Shown here one piece after another: positions 46,574 through 54,530 of a DNA stretch of 57,300 bases (within the stretch, counting starts at the first letter, position 1; every line of letters starts with the position of its first letter). Below the pieces are notes generated by a model, which was not told where the DNA came from, ran no database searches, and saw only the letters and a program-made list of their open reading frames with translations. Position numbers and translations under genes: made by a program. Source of the DNA: VGLO01 sp964599285 (GTDB taxonomy: Bacteria; Patescibacteriota; Minisyncoccia; Minisyncoccales; Staskawiczbacteraceae). Location of the stretch: contig CAZREI010000006.1 of NCBI GenBank assembly GCA_964599285.1, positions 1 to 57,300 of the forward strand, read 5' to 3'.

Positions 46574-46975
46574 ATGAGTAATAGATTAGAAAAAGTAAAT
46601 TCCCTCCTCAAGCGCGAAGTCAGCAACATCATTGCCCGCGATTTTAATTTCCATGGCACGCTGGTAACACTCACCCGTATGGAAACCACGGCCAACCTCA
46701 TTGAAGCCAAGGCATATATTTCGGTACTGCTTGCCCGCCAAAGCCTTGGCGACGGAGGGCACTCCTCCTCCGCTAAAGCTTCGGCGGACAAGGAAGACAA
46801 AACCGGCCAGATCATTAAAGTGCTCAACAGCAACGTTTACGACATCCAGCAGAAAATAAATAAAAAGCTGAATATGCGGCCCATCCCTAAAATCAGATTC
46901 GTAAAAGACCCAATCATAGCCGAAGCCGCCAACATAGAAAAACTGTTGAGCCAATTGAAAAAAGAGGAAAAATAG
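46574..46975 (+). CDS. rbfA: 30S ribosome-binding factor RbfA
   Basis: 133 residues from ATG 46574. RbfA helps mature the 3' and 5' ends of 16S rRNA. KH-like fold: MSNRLEKVNSLLKREVSNII, VTLTRMETTANLIEAKAYIS, and the end MRPIPKIRFVKDP. Between the central strand and VLNSNVYDIQQKIN there are about 22 extra residues (RQSLGDGGHSSSAKASADK) from a palindromic insertion. The frame upstream of 46574 is repeat. Confidence 0.92.
   Translation: MSNRLEKVNSLLKREVSNIIARDFNFHGTLVTLTRMETTANLIEAKAYISVLLARQSLGDGGHSSSAKASADKEDKTGQIIKVLNSNVYDIQQKINKKLNMRPIPKIRFVKDPIIAEAANIEKLLSQLKKEEK
46734..46794. repeat. In-frame palindromic insertion in rbfA (SAKASADK type)
   Basis: CCCGCCAAAGCCTTGGCGACGG, written in two parts as CCCGCCAAAGCC and TTGGCGACGG, then CTCCTCCGCTAAAGC and TTCGGCGGACAAGG. 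Arms CGCCAAAGC/GCTTCGGCG-type pair across the block. The first half recurs in mutY (18643). Confidence 0.8.
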
Positions 46976-46995
46976 GGTAGAATGAAGGTAAATTC

Positions 46996-47068
46996 GGCGG
47001 CGTAGCTAAGACAGCAAAGCAAAGGACTGCAAATCCTTCATACGTGGGTGCAAATCTCACCGCCGCCT
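46996..47068 (+). tRNA. tRNA-Cys (anticodon GCA)
   Basis: 73 bases, discriminator U. Acceptor GGCGGCG / CGCCGCC, anticodon stem AAGGA/TCCTT with loop CTGCAAA, T-arm GTGGG TGCAAAT CTCAC. Confidence 0.94.
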
Positions 47069-47085
47069 CATTGTTGGGAAAATAT

Positions 47086-47168
47086 GCCGCGGTGGTGGAA
47101 TGGTTTACACGAGTGACTTAAAATCACTTGAGATTTTTCTCATGTGGGTTCGACTCCCACCCGCGGCA
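47086..47168 (+). tRNA. tRNA-Leu (anticodon UAA)
   Basis: A complete class II tRNA. Acceptor GCCGCGG / CCGCGGC, anticodon stem AGTGA/TCACT with loop CTTAAAA, variable arm TTGAGATTTTTCTCA, T-arm GTGGG TTCGACT CCCAC. No intron, although this tRNA carries a group I intron in many bacteria. Confidence 0.95.
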
Positions 47169-47175
47169 CAAAAAA

Positions 47176-47445
47176 ATGTATAAAGTCTATGTCTTACAAA
47201 GCGAAAAAGATCTAAAGACATACACCGGATACAGCCATGATGCACAAGGAAGGCTACTTGAACATAATGCCGGAAAGGTCACTGCAACAAAAAATAGAAG
47301 GCCATTGAAAATAATATATACAGAAAACTGCGAAACAGAAAGTGAGGCAAAAATGAGAGAAAAATACTGGAAAAGTGCAGCTGGTCGAAAAAATCTTAAA
47401 CGAATATTTAGTGGGTTCCCGCCTCATTTTCGAAACAAAAAATGA
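47176..47445 (+). CDS. GIY-YIG endonuclease domain protein
   Basis: 89 residues from ATG 47176, eight bases after tRNA-Leu(UAA). The frame upstream translates the tRNA and was rejected. The GIY-YIG motif is VYVLQ...YTGYSHDAQGRLLEH with the catalytic Tyr and Arg, and Glu in the segment CETESEAKMREKYW. UPF0213-like length. These nucleases occur in homing and repair. The end of the gene overlaps a partial copy of the tRNA-Leu 3' end. Confidence 0.85.
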   Translation: MYKVYVLQSEKDLKTYTGYSHDAQGRLLEHNAGKVTATKNRRPLKIIYTENCETESEAKMREKYWKSAAGRKNLKRIFSGFPPHFRNKK

Positions 47446-47498
47446 GGCGAGGCTCGCCTTAGCCTTTCGGGCTAAGGCGGCAACTCCCACCTCGGGCA
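47411..47498 (+). repeat. Partial tRNA 3' end interrupted by palindromes
   Basis: GTGGGTTC at 47411-47418 and AACTCCCACCTCGGGCA at 47482-47498 together form a T-arm and acceptor strand like those of tRNA-Leu(UAA), in direct orientation. The T-loop is filled with two hairpins (CGCCTCATTTT / AAAATGAGGCG and CGCCTTAGCC / GGCTAAGGCG). Confidence 0.65.
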
Positions 47499-47563
47499 CC
47501 GCAAATGTATCAACCAAGTATTAGGTCGACTTCCAAAAACATCATTACTTTTAATAAAAACTT

Positions 47564-47863
47564 ATGGCAGAAAATATTGAGTCTATGCCTTCGGGTGAAA
47601 ATCCGGACGACATAGATAATTTTGAAAAATTATACGACTATTTGAGAAGCAACAACATAACAGCGCAATGGGGCAGGCCGGAAGTTGTAGATGAAAACAA
47701 AACCTTGGATGCGGAACAAATAATCAGTAAAATCGAAGAATTGAGAAATGATCCAGACCTTAGCCAAAAAGAAGATCTTTCGGGAAGTACGCTGCATTTT
47801 CTGGACGCTCCTGAATTACACAATACGTTGGAAAAACTTTTTTTGAAGGAAAATAAAAAATAA
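47564..47863 (+). CDS. Hypothetical acidic protein
   Basis: 99 residues, no recognised domain. Acidic, mostly helical: NFEKLYDYLRSNNITAQWG, QIISKIEELRNDPDLSQK, LHNTLEKLFLKENKK. No membrane segment. It is monocistronic, with a strong terminator nine bases after its stop. No clear Shine-Dalgarno. Confidence 0.6.
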   Translation: MAENIESMPSGENPDDIDNFEKLYDYLRSNNITAQWGRPEVVDENKTLDAEQIISKIEELRNDPDLSQKEDLSGSTLHFLDAPELHNTLEKLFLKENKK

Positions 47864-47871
47864 TTTCAGTG

Positions 47872-47907
47872 AACCAAAAGCCCGCGCGAAGCGCGGGCTT
47901 TTGGTTT
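47872..47907. terminator. Strong bidirectional terminator
   Basis: AACCAAAAGCCCGCGC / GCGCGGGCTTTTGGTT with loop GAA. It separates the convergent 47564 gene and the 3D-domain gene. Confidence 0.92.
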
Positions 47908-47920
47908 CCTCTAAAAATAA

Positions 47921-48418
47921 TTAACTTTCTATAATTTCCACATTGGTAACTTTGGCTCCCAAATTCCTTGCCTGATTGCGCGAAGAAAACCAAATATCAA
48001 TGTTATGGCTATACTTGGAATTCATCCGATCCTGAACCACAAACACTTTATTTCCATACAGACCCGGAATCCGCACCAGCGTCCCAAAGGGAACACGACG
48101 GCCGTTGACAGAAAAGTTGGCTGCGATAATCCCGTCCGCGACATGCGCACCCGAAGCCGTGATAAACGGCGTATCGTCCGTCTGGTCGGGAGTACTGGAG
48201 TATCCGGTAACCACCAGCTTTATCGTTTTAACCACCTCATACGAAGACTTGTCCAGCTTGCACACCGTCAAGTGGCCGTTTTTAATCAGCGTCGCCGAAG
48301 TTGCCTTGTTTGAATTGGTCAGGTCGGCGTTGATGGTTTGCGGAGTTATCACTCCGTAGGTTACGACAATGGCAATGGCACTTACGACAATAGAGCGAAT
48401 GACTAAGGATTTGTTCAT
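47921..48418 (-). CDS. Secreted 3D-domain protein (MltA/Rpf-like catalytic barrel)
   Basis: 165 residues. Signal peptide or anchor (about 7-27), then a 3D domain with three conserved Asp: TGYSSTPDQTDDTPFITASG, DGIIAANF, and VQDRMNSKYSHNIDIWF. This double-psi barrel is found in lytic transglycosylases and resuscitation-promoting factors, so it probably cuts peptidoglycan. Clear promoter upstream. Confidence 0.85.
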   Translation of the reverse strand: MNKSLVIRSIVVSAIAIVVTYGVITPQTINADLTNSNKATSATLIKNGHLTVCKLDKSSYEVVKTIKLVVTGYSSTPDQTDDTPFITASGAHVADGIIAANFSVNGRRVPFGTLVRIPGLYGNKVFVVQDRMNSKYSHNIDIWFSSRNQARNLGAKVTNVEIIES

Positions 48419-48423
48419 AATAG

Positions 48424-48521
48424 TGAGATACTAATATGCTAATCTCATTCCAATGATACTAATAAAACGTTCACAATTAGTATAATTGGCATGCGCATTC
48501 GTATAATTGGCATCGCACCTA
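48424..48521. repeat. Inverted array of GATACTAAT-type 9-mers
   Basis: Left GATACTAAT, ATGCTAAT, TCCAAT, GATACTAAT; right ATTAGTAT, AATTGGCAT, ATTCGTAT, AATTGGCAT. It lies in the leader of the 3D-domain gene. Confidence 0.75.
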
Positions 48522-48552
48522 ACAAAAAACTCCATTGCTGGAGCATATCCCC

Positions 48553-48581
48553 ATCTTAGCACAAACAAGCAACCTTGTCAA
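48553..48581 (-). promoter_or_regulatory. Promoter of the 3D-domain gene
   Basis: On the minus strand TTGACA (48581-48576), 17-base spacer, TAAGAT (48558-48553). Confidence 0.8.
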
Positions 48582-48756
48582 TAGTCAAGCCACACTTACC
48601 CACAGCCGTCAAGCCCGCAAATTTCAAAGAATTTTTACCAGATTTTTGAGCAAATTTTGGTAATTTTTGGCAATCGTAACGATTTGCAATAACTGACGTA
48701 CGTCCGCCATTGCAAATGACTTTGAAAGTGAAAGCATTCCCCTACAACACCTTAAA

Positions 48757-48798
48757 AACATTTGCCATAATGACCGTACGGTCATTATGGCAAATGTT
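48757..48798. repeat. Perfect 42-base palindrome
   Basis: AACATTTGCCATAATGACCGT followed by its exact complement, split here at the centre. Next to it, 48655-48720 holds looser GCAATCG/CGATTTGCAAT symmetry. No believable gene lies in 48582-48889. Confidence 0.9.
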
Positions 48799-48821
48799 AA
48801 AAAAGCAAATACTTTGAATTG

Positions 48822-48864
48822 AAAAAATAAAAGGCGCGGCGTGAACTTAATCACCTTCCGCGCC
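48822..48864 (-). terminator. Terminator of the 48890 gene
   Basis: GGCGCGG...CCGCGCC outer stem and GTGA/TCAC inner stem; on the minus strand followed by TTTTATTTTTT. Confidence 0.85.
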
Positions 48865-48889
48865 ATGATTACCTAATGACGACCTTCTT

Positions 48890-49219
48890 TTACCCTTCCA
48901 ACACCTTCCTGATGTTGGCACTCATTGCCCTAATTCGCTCACGAGCTTCGCGAACTTTTGCTACCAGGGCCTCCTTATCCTTGACCTCCTTAGTCAGTTG
49001 CGTGTCCGAGTGAGCTAGATTGGTAACTAAAACAGTGTTTCTTGAAACCAACCTCCCTGTTAGCTTCAATAACTCGTCCAAATCTGTTGGAAGTCCACTC
49101 GGATCAGATAAATCTGGCAAAGCCGGCGTGGCAGCCTGATTCTCATCCTTCTTAGGTGACTCCGCCTGATTTGTTTGATGATTAACATCCATGACCGGAG
49201 GCGCAACAACCGTGACCAT
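48890..49219 (-). CDS. Hypothetical coiled-coil protein
   Basis: 109 residues. The N-terminal 40 are Pro/Ala/Gln-rich and likely disordered. Residues about 48-105 form a probable coiled coil (LVTNLAHSDTQLTKEVKDKE then ALVAKVREARERIRAM). AAAGGGG lies before ATG 49219, and there is a classical promoter and terminator, so it is a single-gene unit. The leader has two hairpins (GCCAGC/GCTGGC and GGTGC/GCACC). No family recognised. Confidence 0.65.
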   Translation of the reverse strand: MVTVVAPPVMDVNHQTNQAESPKKDENQAATPALPDLSDPSGLPTDLDELLKLTGRLVSRNTVLVTNLAHSDTQLTKEVKDKEALVAKVREARERIRAMSANIRKVLEG

Positions 49220-49342
49220 GATAACCCCTTTGAGTAAGTGACTATCTGCTTGCAGGTGCTCCGCGCACCTACACTTTTATTGTTTCTTGCCAGCAAAGTA
49301 GCTGGCTAAGTGATTTCCTTGTCAAAGAACAAGTAATTTTAT

Positions 49343-49371
49343 ATTCTAATACCTAATTGCCTAATTGTCAA
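49343..49371 (-). promoter_or_regulatory. Promoter of the 48890 gene
   Basis: On the minus strand TTGACA (49371-49366), 17-base spacer, TAGAAT (49348-49343). The spacer contains AATTAGGCAATTAGG, one arm like the 9-mer arrays. Confidence 0.75.
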
Positions 49372-49454
49372 TATCTATGCATGCTTTGCTGTTTCTTTAA
49401 TAACGAGTATAATAAAATAATGCATTAATTTTTTGACGAATTATAAATACATTT

Positions 49455-52046
49455 ATGAGCGAAATTCAAAGTCATACAGAGGCAAATCCAGAAAAAAAAC
49501 TGGATGAAGGCGATAGGTTATTGGAAGCTACAAAAGAACTTGAAAAAAAAGTGGCTGAATTGGGAACTATCGAGGTGCAGAAAAAAGTAGAACCAGAAGT
49601 ACCAACGGAAAAACCACAGGAAGCACCAGTTTCGCCATCCGAAACCGTAGAAGAACCAGCGCCTATAGAGACTGTTGCGGAAAAAATAACACCTGCGCCT
49701 TCTGCGCCTCTGCAAGAACCGCCAACTGAAACACAGGCTGGTGGCTACGCTATTCTGTATCCAGAAAAAGCAAAACCAATCGAAACAAAAGAGGGAGAGG
49801 TGGTTCCGGTTGCCAAGAAAAAAACGGGAGGTAAAAAAGAAGAGCCAGCGCCAACAGAAACAAAGCCAGCGGCAGGGAAAAAGCCTGACACGGAACCAAA
49901 ACCTGCGGCAACCGTGGAACCAAAACCGGCAGCGGAAGCAAAACCAGAAACGGAAGATTTGGCAAAACTGAAGGAGAAAATAGAAGCTCTGCAAGAGTTA
50001 AATAGGCAGATAAAAAACGAACGAGAAGGCGATCCTAAAAGATATAAATCTCTTCTGGAAGAAAGAAAACAATTGGCTTTGGAAATAGACGGGCTTTATA
50101 AAAAAAGTTATGGCATCACGTTCCGCGAAAAAGTTATAGAGGTGGCCAAAGAAAAACTGAAAAACAGGGAGTTTAACGGGATTAAAATGAAAACCCCAAC
50201 TGAAGAAGAAGCCCGTCAGGAACTTACCGAAAAATTCAAAAAGGAAACCGATGAAAGATTCAAGCAAAAAGTGCAAGCCGCTTATTGGGAACAGCACTTG
50301 CGTGACCTTCCAAGAGTTGATAAAAATTTATACTCCGGCCTAAAAGACCCTCAAAAAAACCGTCTGTTTGAAAAATTTGTTGAAGAGTTAGATCGAAAAC
50401 GACAAGCTCTGGGCATGTCCGAAGATGCTTTTAATTGGGCGCTCCGCCAAGGATATTCTCTGGACCAAATAAAAGAACCTCGTCTAATTTTAAAAGCAGT
50501 GCGGTTTGCGCCAAAATTGATTCCCGTGCCTGGATTAAGAAAATACCTGATGGGAAAACTTAACTTTACCAAAGTGGTGGCTGAAACCCCTACTTGGGCT
50601 AATGATACTTTTACGGAAAAAGGATTTGATGCATTTAAAGAACGAATGGAAGAAGAGGCGCAAGATTTTAAATGGGAGGTAAAAAACAGGATTGACCGAA
50701 AAGTAAATGAAAAAATTGAAAGAGGGAAAAAGATTTTCAAAAAAGCAACTAACAAATATACTCCGGAATTGCTAAGGGAGATTGTTGAAGAAAAAATCGA
50801 GCAGGCGCCAAAAACTAAAACACGAGCTAAGGTAAAGGCATCAGAAAAGCAAGAACCGAAAATCAAAGGGGTGAAAACGGTCCAAGTCAACAATTTTGAC
50901 GAATTGTTTGAGGTTTTAGAATCTAAAGAAGGGCTCAAATATAAAATAAAGGAGGGAGGTAAAACTAAGGAAGTGAATGGTGATGCACTGGCATATGAAA
51001 TAAAAGATATACTGGATGAAATAAAAAAAGATATCAATGATCCAACAAAAACAATTGCAGATCTGGAAAAAATAATTGATGAGGATTTGGAAGATCTTCC
51101 GAAAGCAAGAAACATTCGGGCAAAAGTCAAAGAATTGATTATGAAGGAAGTTAACCAAAAACGGAATGCTGTGCCAAACCAGCCAAAAGGAGAAGCAGCG
51201 CCCGTTGCTCCGGAGGCAAAAACCAAACCGGAGCAGGCGCAAGAACAAATGAAAGAAATAAGTCCTGATGAAATTCTCCGAATTTTAAAGCTACCCAAAG
51301 ATGCTTCTGAAGAAGATATTATGGAAGCTCTCCACGGTTATTCAGATAGAAAAAATACCCCAGAAAACGACGATAAGGTTATCACGCAATTTGCAGATGA
51401 CATGGAGAAGAATGCTATAGAGAAGGGTGTACCAAATGGGACTGCAGCAGAATCAGGATTGGCAGAAAAAACAGCTAAAGAATTTATAAAAAATTTCTTT
51501 GGCATAAAGGAAAAATCTACAGCAAAGCCAAAAAAAGAAAAAGGAGGGCCAGCCGATGAAAAACTTATCAAAGATATTGAAACAGACTTTGCGTATACCG
51601 ATGACCGCATTAAAAATGCTGCGGTAGATCAGAATACAAAAAATTACTGGTTTAAAATTTTAAACATTATAAGTGGCGGTATTGATAAAATGATAAAATT
51701 GCAAATGAAAGGACAAGAAGAGTGGAAGAAGATCAGAACTAAAATTGAGGAAGATTTAGCGGATCTAAATAGAAGGATTGACAAGATTGGAGGAGAAAAA
51801 GACGACTCAAGCGAAACACGACGAGCTAAACGCTTAGAAGGCAAAATTGAATTTGAAGAAAAGGTTTACGAAAAATTAAAAAGAGAGGGGTATGACGTAG
51901 AAAACGCTAAAAAAAATACCGTGCTTTCTCCATCTAAAAAACGGTCCACCTATATCATTATTCCCCACCAAGAAAAAGGTGAACCAGAATTAGAAATACG
52001 GGAAGATAAATTTGAAAAGTGGCAAAAAGATTACTTGAATAAATAG
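49455..52046 (+). CDS. Large charged protein of unknown function
   Basis: 863 residues. Residues 1-170 are low-complexity, rich in Pro, Glu, Lys, Ala and Thr (for example EPKPAATVEPKPAAEAKPE), with repeated KPA/EPK motifs. From about 170 the protein is helical and highly charged; a central region (270-420: QAAYWEQHLRDLPRVDKNLY, LIPVPGLRKYLMGKLNFTKV) may be globular. No signal peptide or membrane helix is visible, so it is probably cytoplasmic. No family is recognised. Large Pro/Lys-rich proteins of this type recur in Patescibacteria. A promoter may lie in the A/T-rich 49375-49440. Confidence 0.75.
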   Translation: MSEIQSHTEANPEKKLDEGDRLLEATKELEKKVAELGTIEVQKKVEPEVPTEKPQEAPVSPSETVEEPAPIETVAEKITPAPSAPLQEPPTETQAGGYAILYPEKAKPIETKEGEVVPVAKKKTGGKKEEPAPTETKPAAGKKPDTEPKPAATVEPKPAAEAKPETEDLAKLKEKIEALQELNRQIKNEREGDPKRYKSLLEERKQLALEIDGLYKKSYGITFREKVIEVAKEKLKNREFNGIKMKTPTEEEARQELTEKFKKETDERFKQKVQAAYWEQHLRDLPRVDKNLYSGLKDPQKNRLFEKFVEELDRKRQALGMSEDAFNWALRQGYSLDQIKEPRLILKAVRFAPKLIPVPGLRKYLMGKLNFTKVVAETPTWANDTFTEKGFDAFKERMEEEAQDFKWEVKNRIDRKVNEKIERGKKIFKKATNKYTPELLREIVEEKIEQAPKTKTRAKVKASEKQEPKIKGVKTVQVNNFDELFEVLESKEGLKYKIKEGGKTKEVNGDALAYEIKDILDEIKKDINDPTKTIADLEKIIDEDLEDLPKARNIRAKVKELIMKEVNQKRNAVPNQPKGEAAPVAPEAKTKPEQAQEQMKEISPDEILRILKLPKDASEEDIMEALHGYSDRKNTPENDDKVITQFADDMEKNAIEKGVPNGTAAESGLAEKTAKEFIKNFFGIKEKSTAKPKKEKGGPADEKLIKDIETDFAYTDDRIKNAAVDQNTKNYWFKILNIISGGIDKMIKLQMKGQEEWKKIRTKIEEDLADLNRRIDKIGGEKDDSSETRRAKRLEGKIEFEEKVYEKLKREGYDVENAKKNTVLSPSKKRSTYIIIPHQEKGEPELEIREDKFEKWQKDYLNK

Positions 52047-52052
52047 TACGAT

Positions 52053-52088
52053 AAAACCCCCGTGGCGCTTTGTGCCGCGGGGGTTTTG
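52053..52088 (+). terminator. Terminator of the 49455 gene
   Basis: AAAACCCCCG / CGGGGGTTTT stem extended by TGGCGC/GTGCCG. Confidence 0.9.
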
Positions 52089-52097
52089 TTTACATGC

Positions 52098-52182
52098 TCG
52101 TCATTGCGAGGCGCGCCGAAGCAATCTTTCTAATGACGACGGATTGCCACGTCGCTTCGCTCCTCGCAATGACGGTAGTGGG
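52098..52182. repeat. Inverted pair of GTCATTGCGAG repeats
   Basis: GTCATTGCGAGGCGCGCCGAAGCAAT, given here as GTCATTGCGAG and GAAGCAAT, faces a complementary copy ending CGCAATGAC. This repeat type is widespread among bacteria. Confidence 0.8.
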
Positions 52183-52228
52183 ATGGCGACTCTGGGGCTG
52201 CCGCTTTTCCGTGTAAATTCCGCGATTG

Positions 52229-52294
52229 TTATTTGTTTTTTAATTTCTCTAGTAAGTCGCGGATTTCCACTGCCCTTTCAAAATCAAAATTAGT
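52229..52294 (-). pseudogene. Detached UVR motif (copy of the uvrB C-terminus)
   Basis: On the minus strand the 66 bases read TNFDFERAVEIRDLLEKLKN and then K and stop. The uvrB end reads NLDFERAVELRDLIVKLNNK. It has no start codon or upstream domain. It is a diverged duplicate of the last codons of uvrB, about 200 bases past the present stop. Confidence 0.8.
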
Positions 52295-52299
52295 CACTC

Positions 52300-52480
52300 G
52301 CCCTCTTTGGGGCGAGCTCCTTAGAAACCCACGGTTTCTAACGTCTCTGCATCCGTGAAAATTTTAAAAGAAAATTTTCACGGATGCAGGACTGTTTTCC
52401 GTCACGGGGAAATACCCAATTTCCCCGACCCCCTTTGTGAAAATTTAGATTTCGAAAGAGCAGCCATTATGCACACAACA
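52300..52480. repeat. Hairpin-rich region with an inverted third UVR fragment
   Basis: 52437-52463 is a plus-strand copy of the uvrB segment at 52533-52557 (encodes NLDFERAA). Before it, 52355-52387 holds a long hairpin GCATCCGTGAAAATTTT / AAAATTTTCACGGATGC. GAGCTCC-, GAAACC- and GGGGAAAT-type hairpins precede and follow. No complete gene. Confidence 0.7.
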
Positions 52481-52489
52481 AGACAAAAA

Positions 52490-54523
52490 CTAAGATTTAT
52501 TATTAAGTTTTACAATCAGATCCCTTAACTCCACTGCTCTTTCGAAATCTAAATTTTTGGCGGCTAATTTCATTTCTTTTTCCAGGATTTTTTTATCGGT
52601 TGCCAAATCAAATTCCAATGCAACATCTTCGGGTTTGGAAAATCCCCAATCTCTAATGTCTTTTATAATCGCTTGCGGAGTAATGTGATTTTTTTTGTTG
52701 TATGCTTCTTGGATTTTTCGCCGACGGTTAATTTCATCTATGGCCGCCTGCATGGACATAGTGATTTTATCGCCATACAAAATGACTCTGCCATGAATAT
52801 GCCGGGCCGCGCGGCCCATGGTTTGAATCAAGGTAGTTTTGTTGCGCAAAAAGCCTTCTTTGTCAGCGTCCAAAATGGCAACCAGCGAAACTTCTGGCAA
52901 GTCCAAGCCTTCGCGCAAAAGGTTAATTCCCACCAGCACGTCAAACTTTCCCTGGCGGAAATTTTTGAGCATTTCGGGCCGCTCCATCGTTTTTATTTCC
53001 GAATGCAAGTACTGCGATTTGATGTGGCGGTCGGCCAGGTAATCCGAAATTTCTTCAGCCAGGCGCTTGGTCAGGGTAATTACTAAAATGCGATGCTTTT
53101 TGGCAACTTCTTTTTCAATTTCGCCAATTAAATCTTTGATCTGGTTTTCGGTTTTTCTGACTTCGATTGACGGTTCCAATAGTCCCGTCGGCCTGATAAT
53201 TTGTTCGACAATGTGGTTATCGGATTTTTCTAATTCATAGGGCGCCGGCGTTGCTGAAACGTAAATAGTTTGGCGCTGGCGTTTTTTAAATTCTTCAAAC
53301 CGCAATGGGCGGTTATCTATGGCGCTTGGCAAGCGGAAGCCAAAATCAATCAGCGTTTCCTTGCGCATTTTATCTCCAATGGACATGGCACGAATTTGCG
53401 GAATGGAAATGTGCGACTCGTCGATGAACATGAGGAAGCCGCCATCGGGGTTTTCGGCGCCGCGCCCGCGCGCGGGCGCGGCGCTTGGATTAAAGTATCC
53501 GAAGTAATCAACCAATGAAAACGGTGGGCTTCCGGGTTTTCTAAATTCCAACTGGCTGGAATAGTTTTCAATGCCCTGGCACCAGCCGTTTTCCTGCAAC
53601 ATTTCTATGTCGTAATTGACTCGCTGTTCCAGCCGCTGATATTCTACCAATTTATTTTGGCGCTTTAATTCCTTTAACCGTTCCTGCAATTCCAGTTTGA
53701 TATTTTCTATGGCCAGTTTTATTTTATCTTGCGGCGCGACCCAGAAGGTGGCGGGAAAGAGTGTGAATTTAGAATCTTGTATCTTGCCGCCCATGAAATT
53801 GGGCGAGCCTCGCTCCTGCTGGAGCGGGAAGCTGGAATGTGGACCGGGCAAAGAGACGGAAATTTTAACGATACCATCGCCATTAAATTCAACTCTTACA
53901 ATCTTTTCTCCCGTCACCAAATATATTTCCACAAATTCGCCGCGCGCGCGGAAGGTGCCAGGCTTAAAATCAATGTCATTTCTTTTATATTGCAAAGCGA
54001 TAAGGTGCAGCATAAAATCTTTGCGCGATATTTTTTGGCCAGGCTGTATTTCCAAAGACACATTTTGGTAGTTTTCGGGCGAGCCGATGTTGTAAATACA
54101 GCTGACCGAAGCCACCACAATCACGTCTTTTCGCTGCAAAATATCCTGGGCGGCGGCGTGGCGCAGGCGATCAATCTCCTGGTTTATCTTGGCGTCTTTT
54201 TCTATGTAGGTGTCGGTTTGGGGAATGTAGGCTTCGGGCTGGTAGTAGTCGTAGTAAGACACAAAATAGTGCACGCCGTTTTGAGGGAAAAATTCTTTCA
54301 TTTCCTGGTAAAGCTGTGCGGCCAAGGTTTTGTTGGGAGAAATAATCAGCGTGGGTTTTTGAATTTTTTCAATAACCGACGCCATCGAAAAAGTTTTGCC
54401 CGATCCAGTTACACCCAAAAGCACCTGGTCTTTTATGCCGTGTTCTAAATTTGCTGTCAGTTTTTTGATAGCTTCAGGTTGGTCGCCAGTCGGTTTGTAC
54501 TTTGAAATTAACTGGAAATTCAT
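52490..54523 (-). CDS. uvrB: Excinuclease ABC subunit B
   Basis: 677 residues. UvrB loads onto damaged DNA with UvrA and recruits UvrC. Walker A LLGVTGSGKTFSMA (about 35-48), the beta-hairpin YYDYYQPEAYIPQTDTYIEK, motif II FLMFIDESHISIP, helicase motifs LVGINLLREGLDLPEVSLVA and TTLIQTMGRAARH, and a C-terminal UVR motif. Two extra stretches are palindrome-encoded: PSAAPARGRGAENPDGG and PHSSFPLQQERGSPNF. Normal length otherwise. Confidence 0.96.
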   Translation of the reverse strand: MNFQLISKYKPTGDQPEAIKKLTANLEHGIKDQVLLGVTGSGKTFSMASVIEKIQKPTLIISPNKTLAAQLYQEMKEFFPQNGVHYFVSYYDYYQPEAYIPQTDTYIEKDAKINQEIDRLRHAAAQDILQRKDVIVVASVSCIYNIGSPENYQNVSLEIQPGQKISRKDFMLHLIALQYKRNDIDFKPGTFRARGEFVEIYLVTGEKIVRVEFNGDGIVKISVSLPGPHSSFPLQQERGSPNFMGGKIQDSKFTLFPATFWVAPQDKIKLAIENIKLELQERLKELKRQNKLVEYQRLEQRVNYDIEMLQENGWCQGIENYSSQLEFRKPGSPPFSLVDYFGYFNPSAAPARGRGAENPDGGFLMFIDESHISIPQIRAMSIGDKMRKETLIDFGFRLPSAIDNRPLRFEEFKKRQRQTIYVSATPAPYELEKSDNHIVEQIIRPTGLLEPSIEVRKTENQIKDLIGEIEKEVAKKHRILVITLTKRLAEEISDYLADRHIKSQYLHSEIKTMERPEMLKNFRQGKFDVLVGINLLREGLDLPEVSLVAILDADKEGFLRNKTTLIQTMGRAARHIHGRVILYGDKITMSMQAAIDEINRRRKIQEAYNKKNHITPQAIIKDIRDWGFSKPEDVALEFDLATDKKILEKEMKLAAKNLDFERAVELRDLIVKLNNKS
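53457..53484. repeat. Perfect 28-base GC palindrome inside uvrB
   Basis: GCGCCGCGCCCGCG and its exact complement. In frame, just before the conserved FLMFIDESH. It is the longer relative of 20341-20364. Confidence 0.88.
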
Positions 54524-54530
54524 ATAGAAT

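Noticed and set aside
48624..48866. 80-residue minus-strand ORF
   Set aside because: It runs through a perfect 42-base palindrome and the terminator of the 48890 gene; composition is not protein-like.
50351..51298. 315-residue minus-strand ORF opposite the large charged protein
   Set aside because: Ser/Phe-rich antisense of Lys/Glu-rich coding sequence, as expected for a shadow frame.
52490..54523. uvrB as a pseudogene because of duplicated UVR motifs
   Set aside because: The full-length frame with all helicase motifs and its own UVR motif is intact; only the copies past the stop are fragments.
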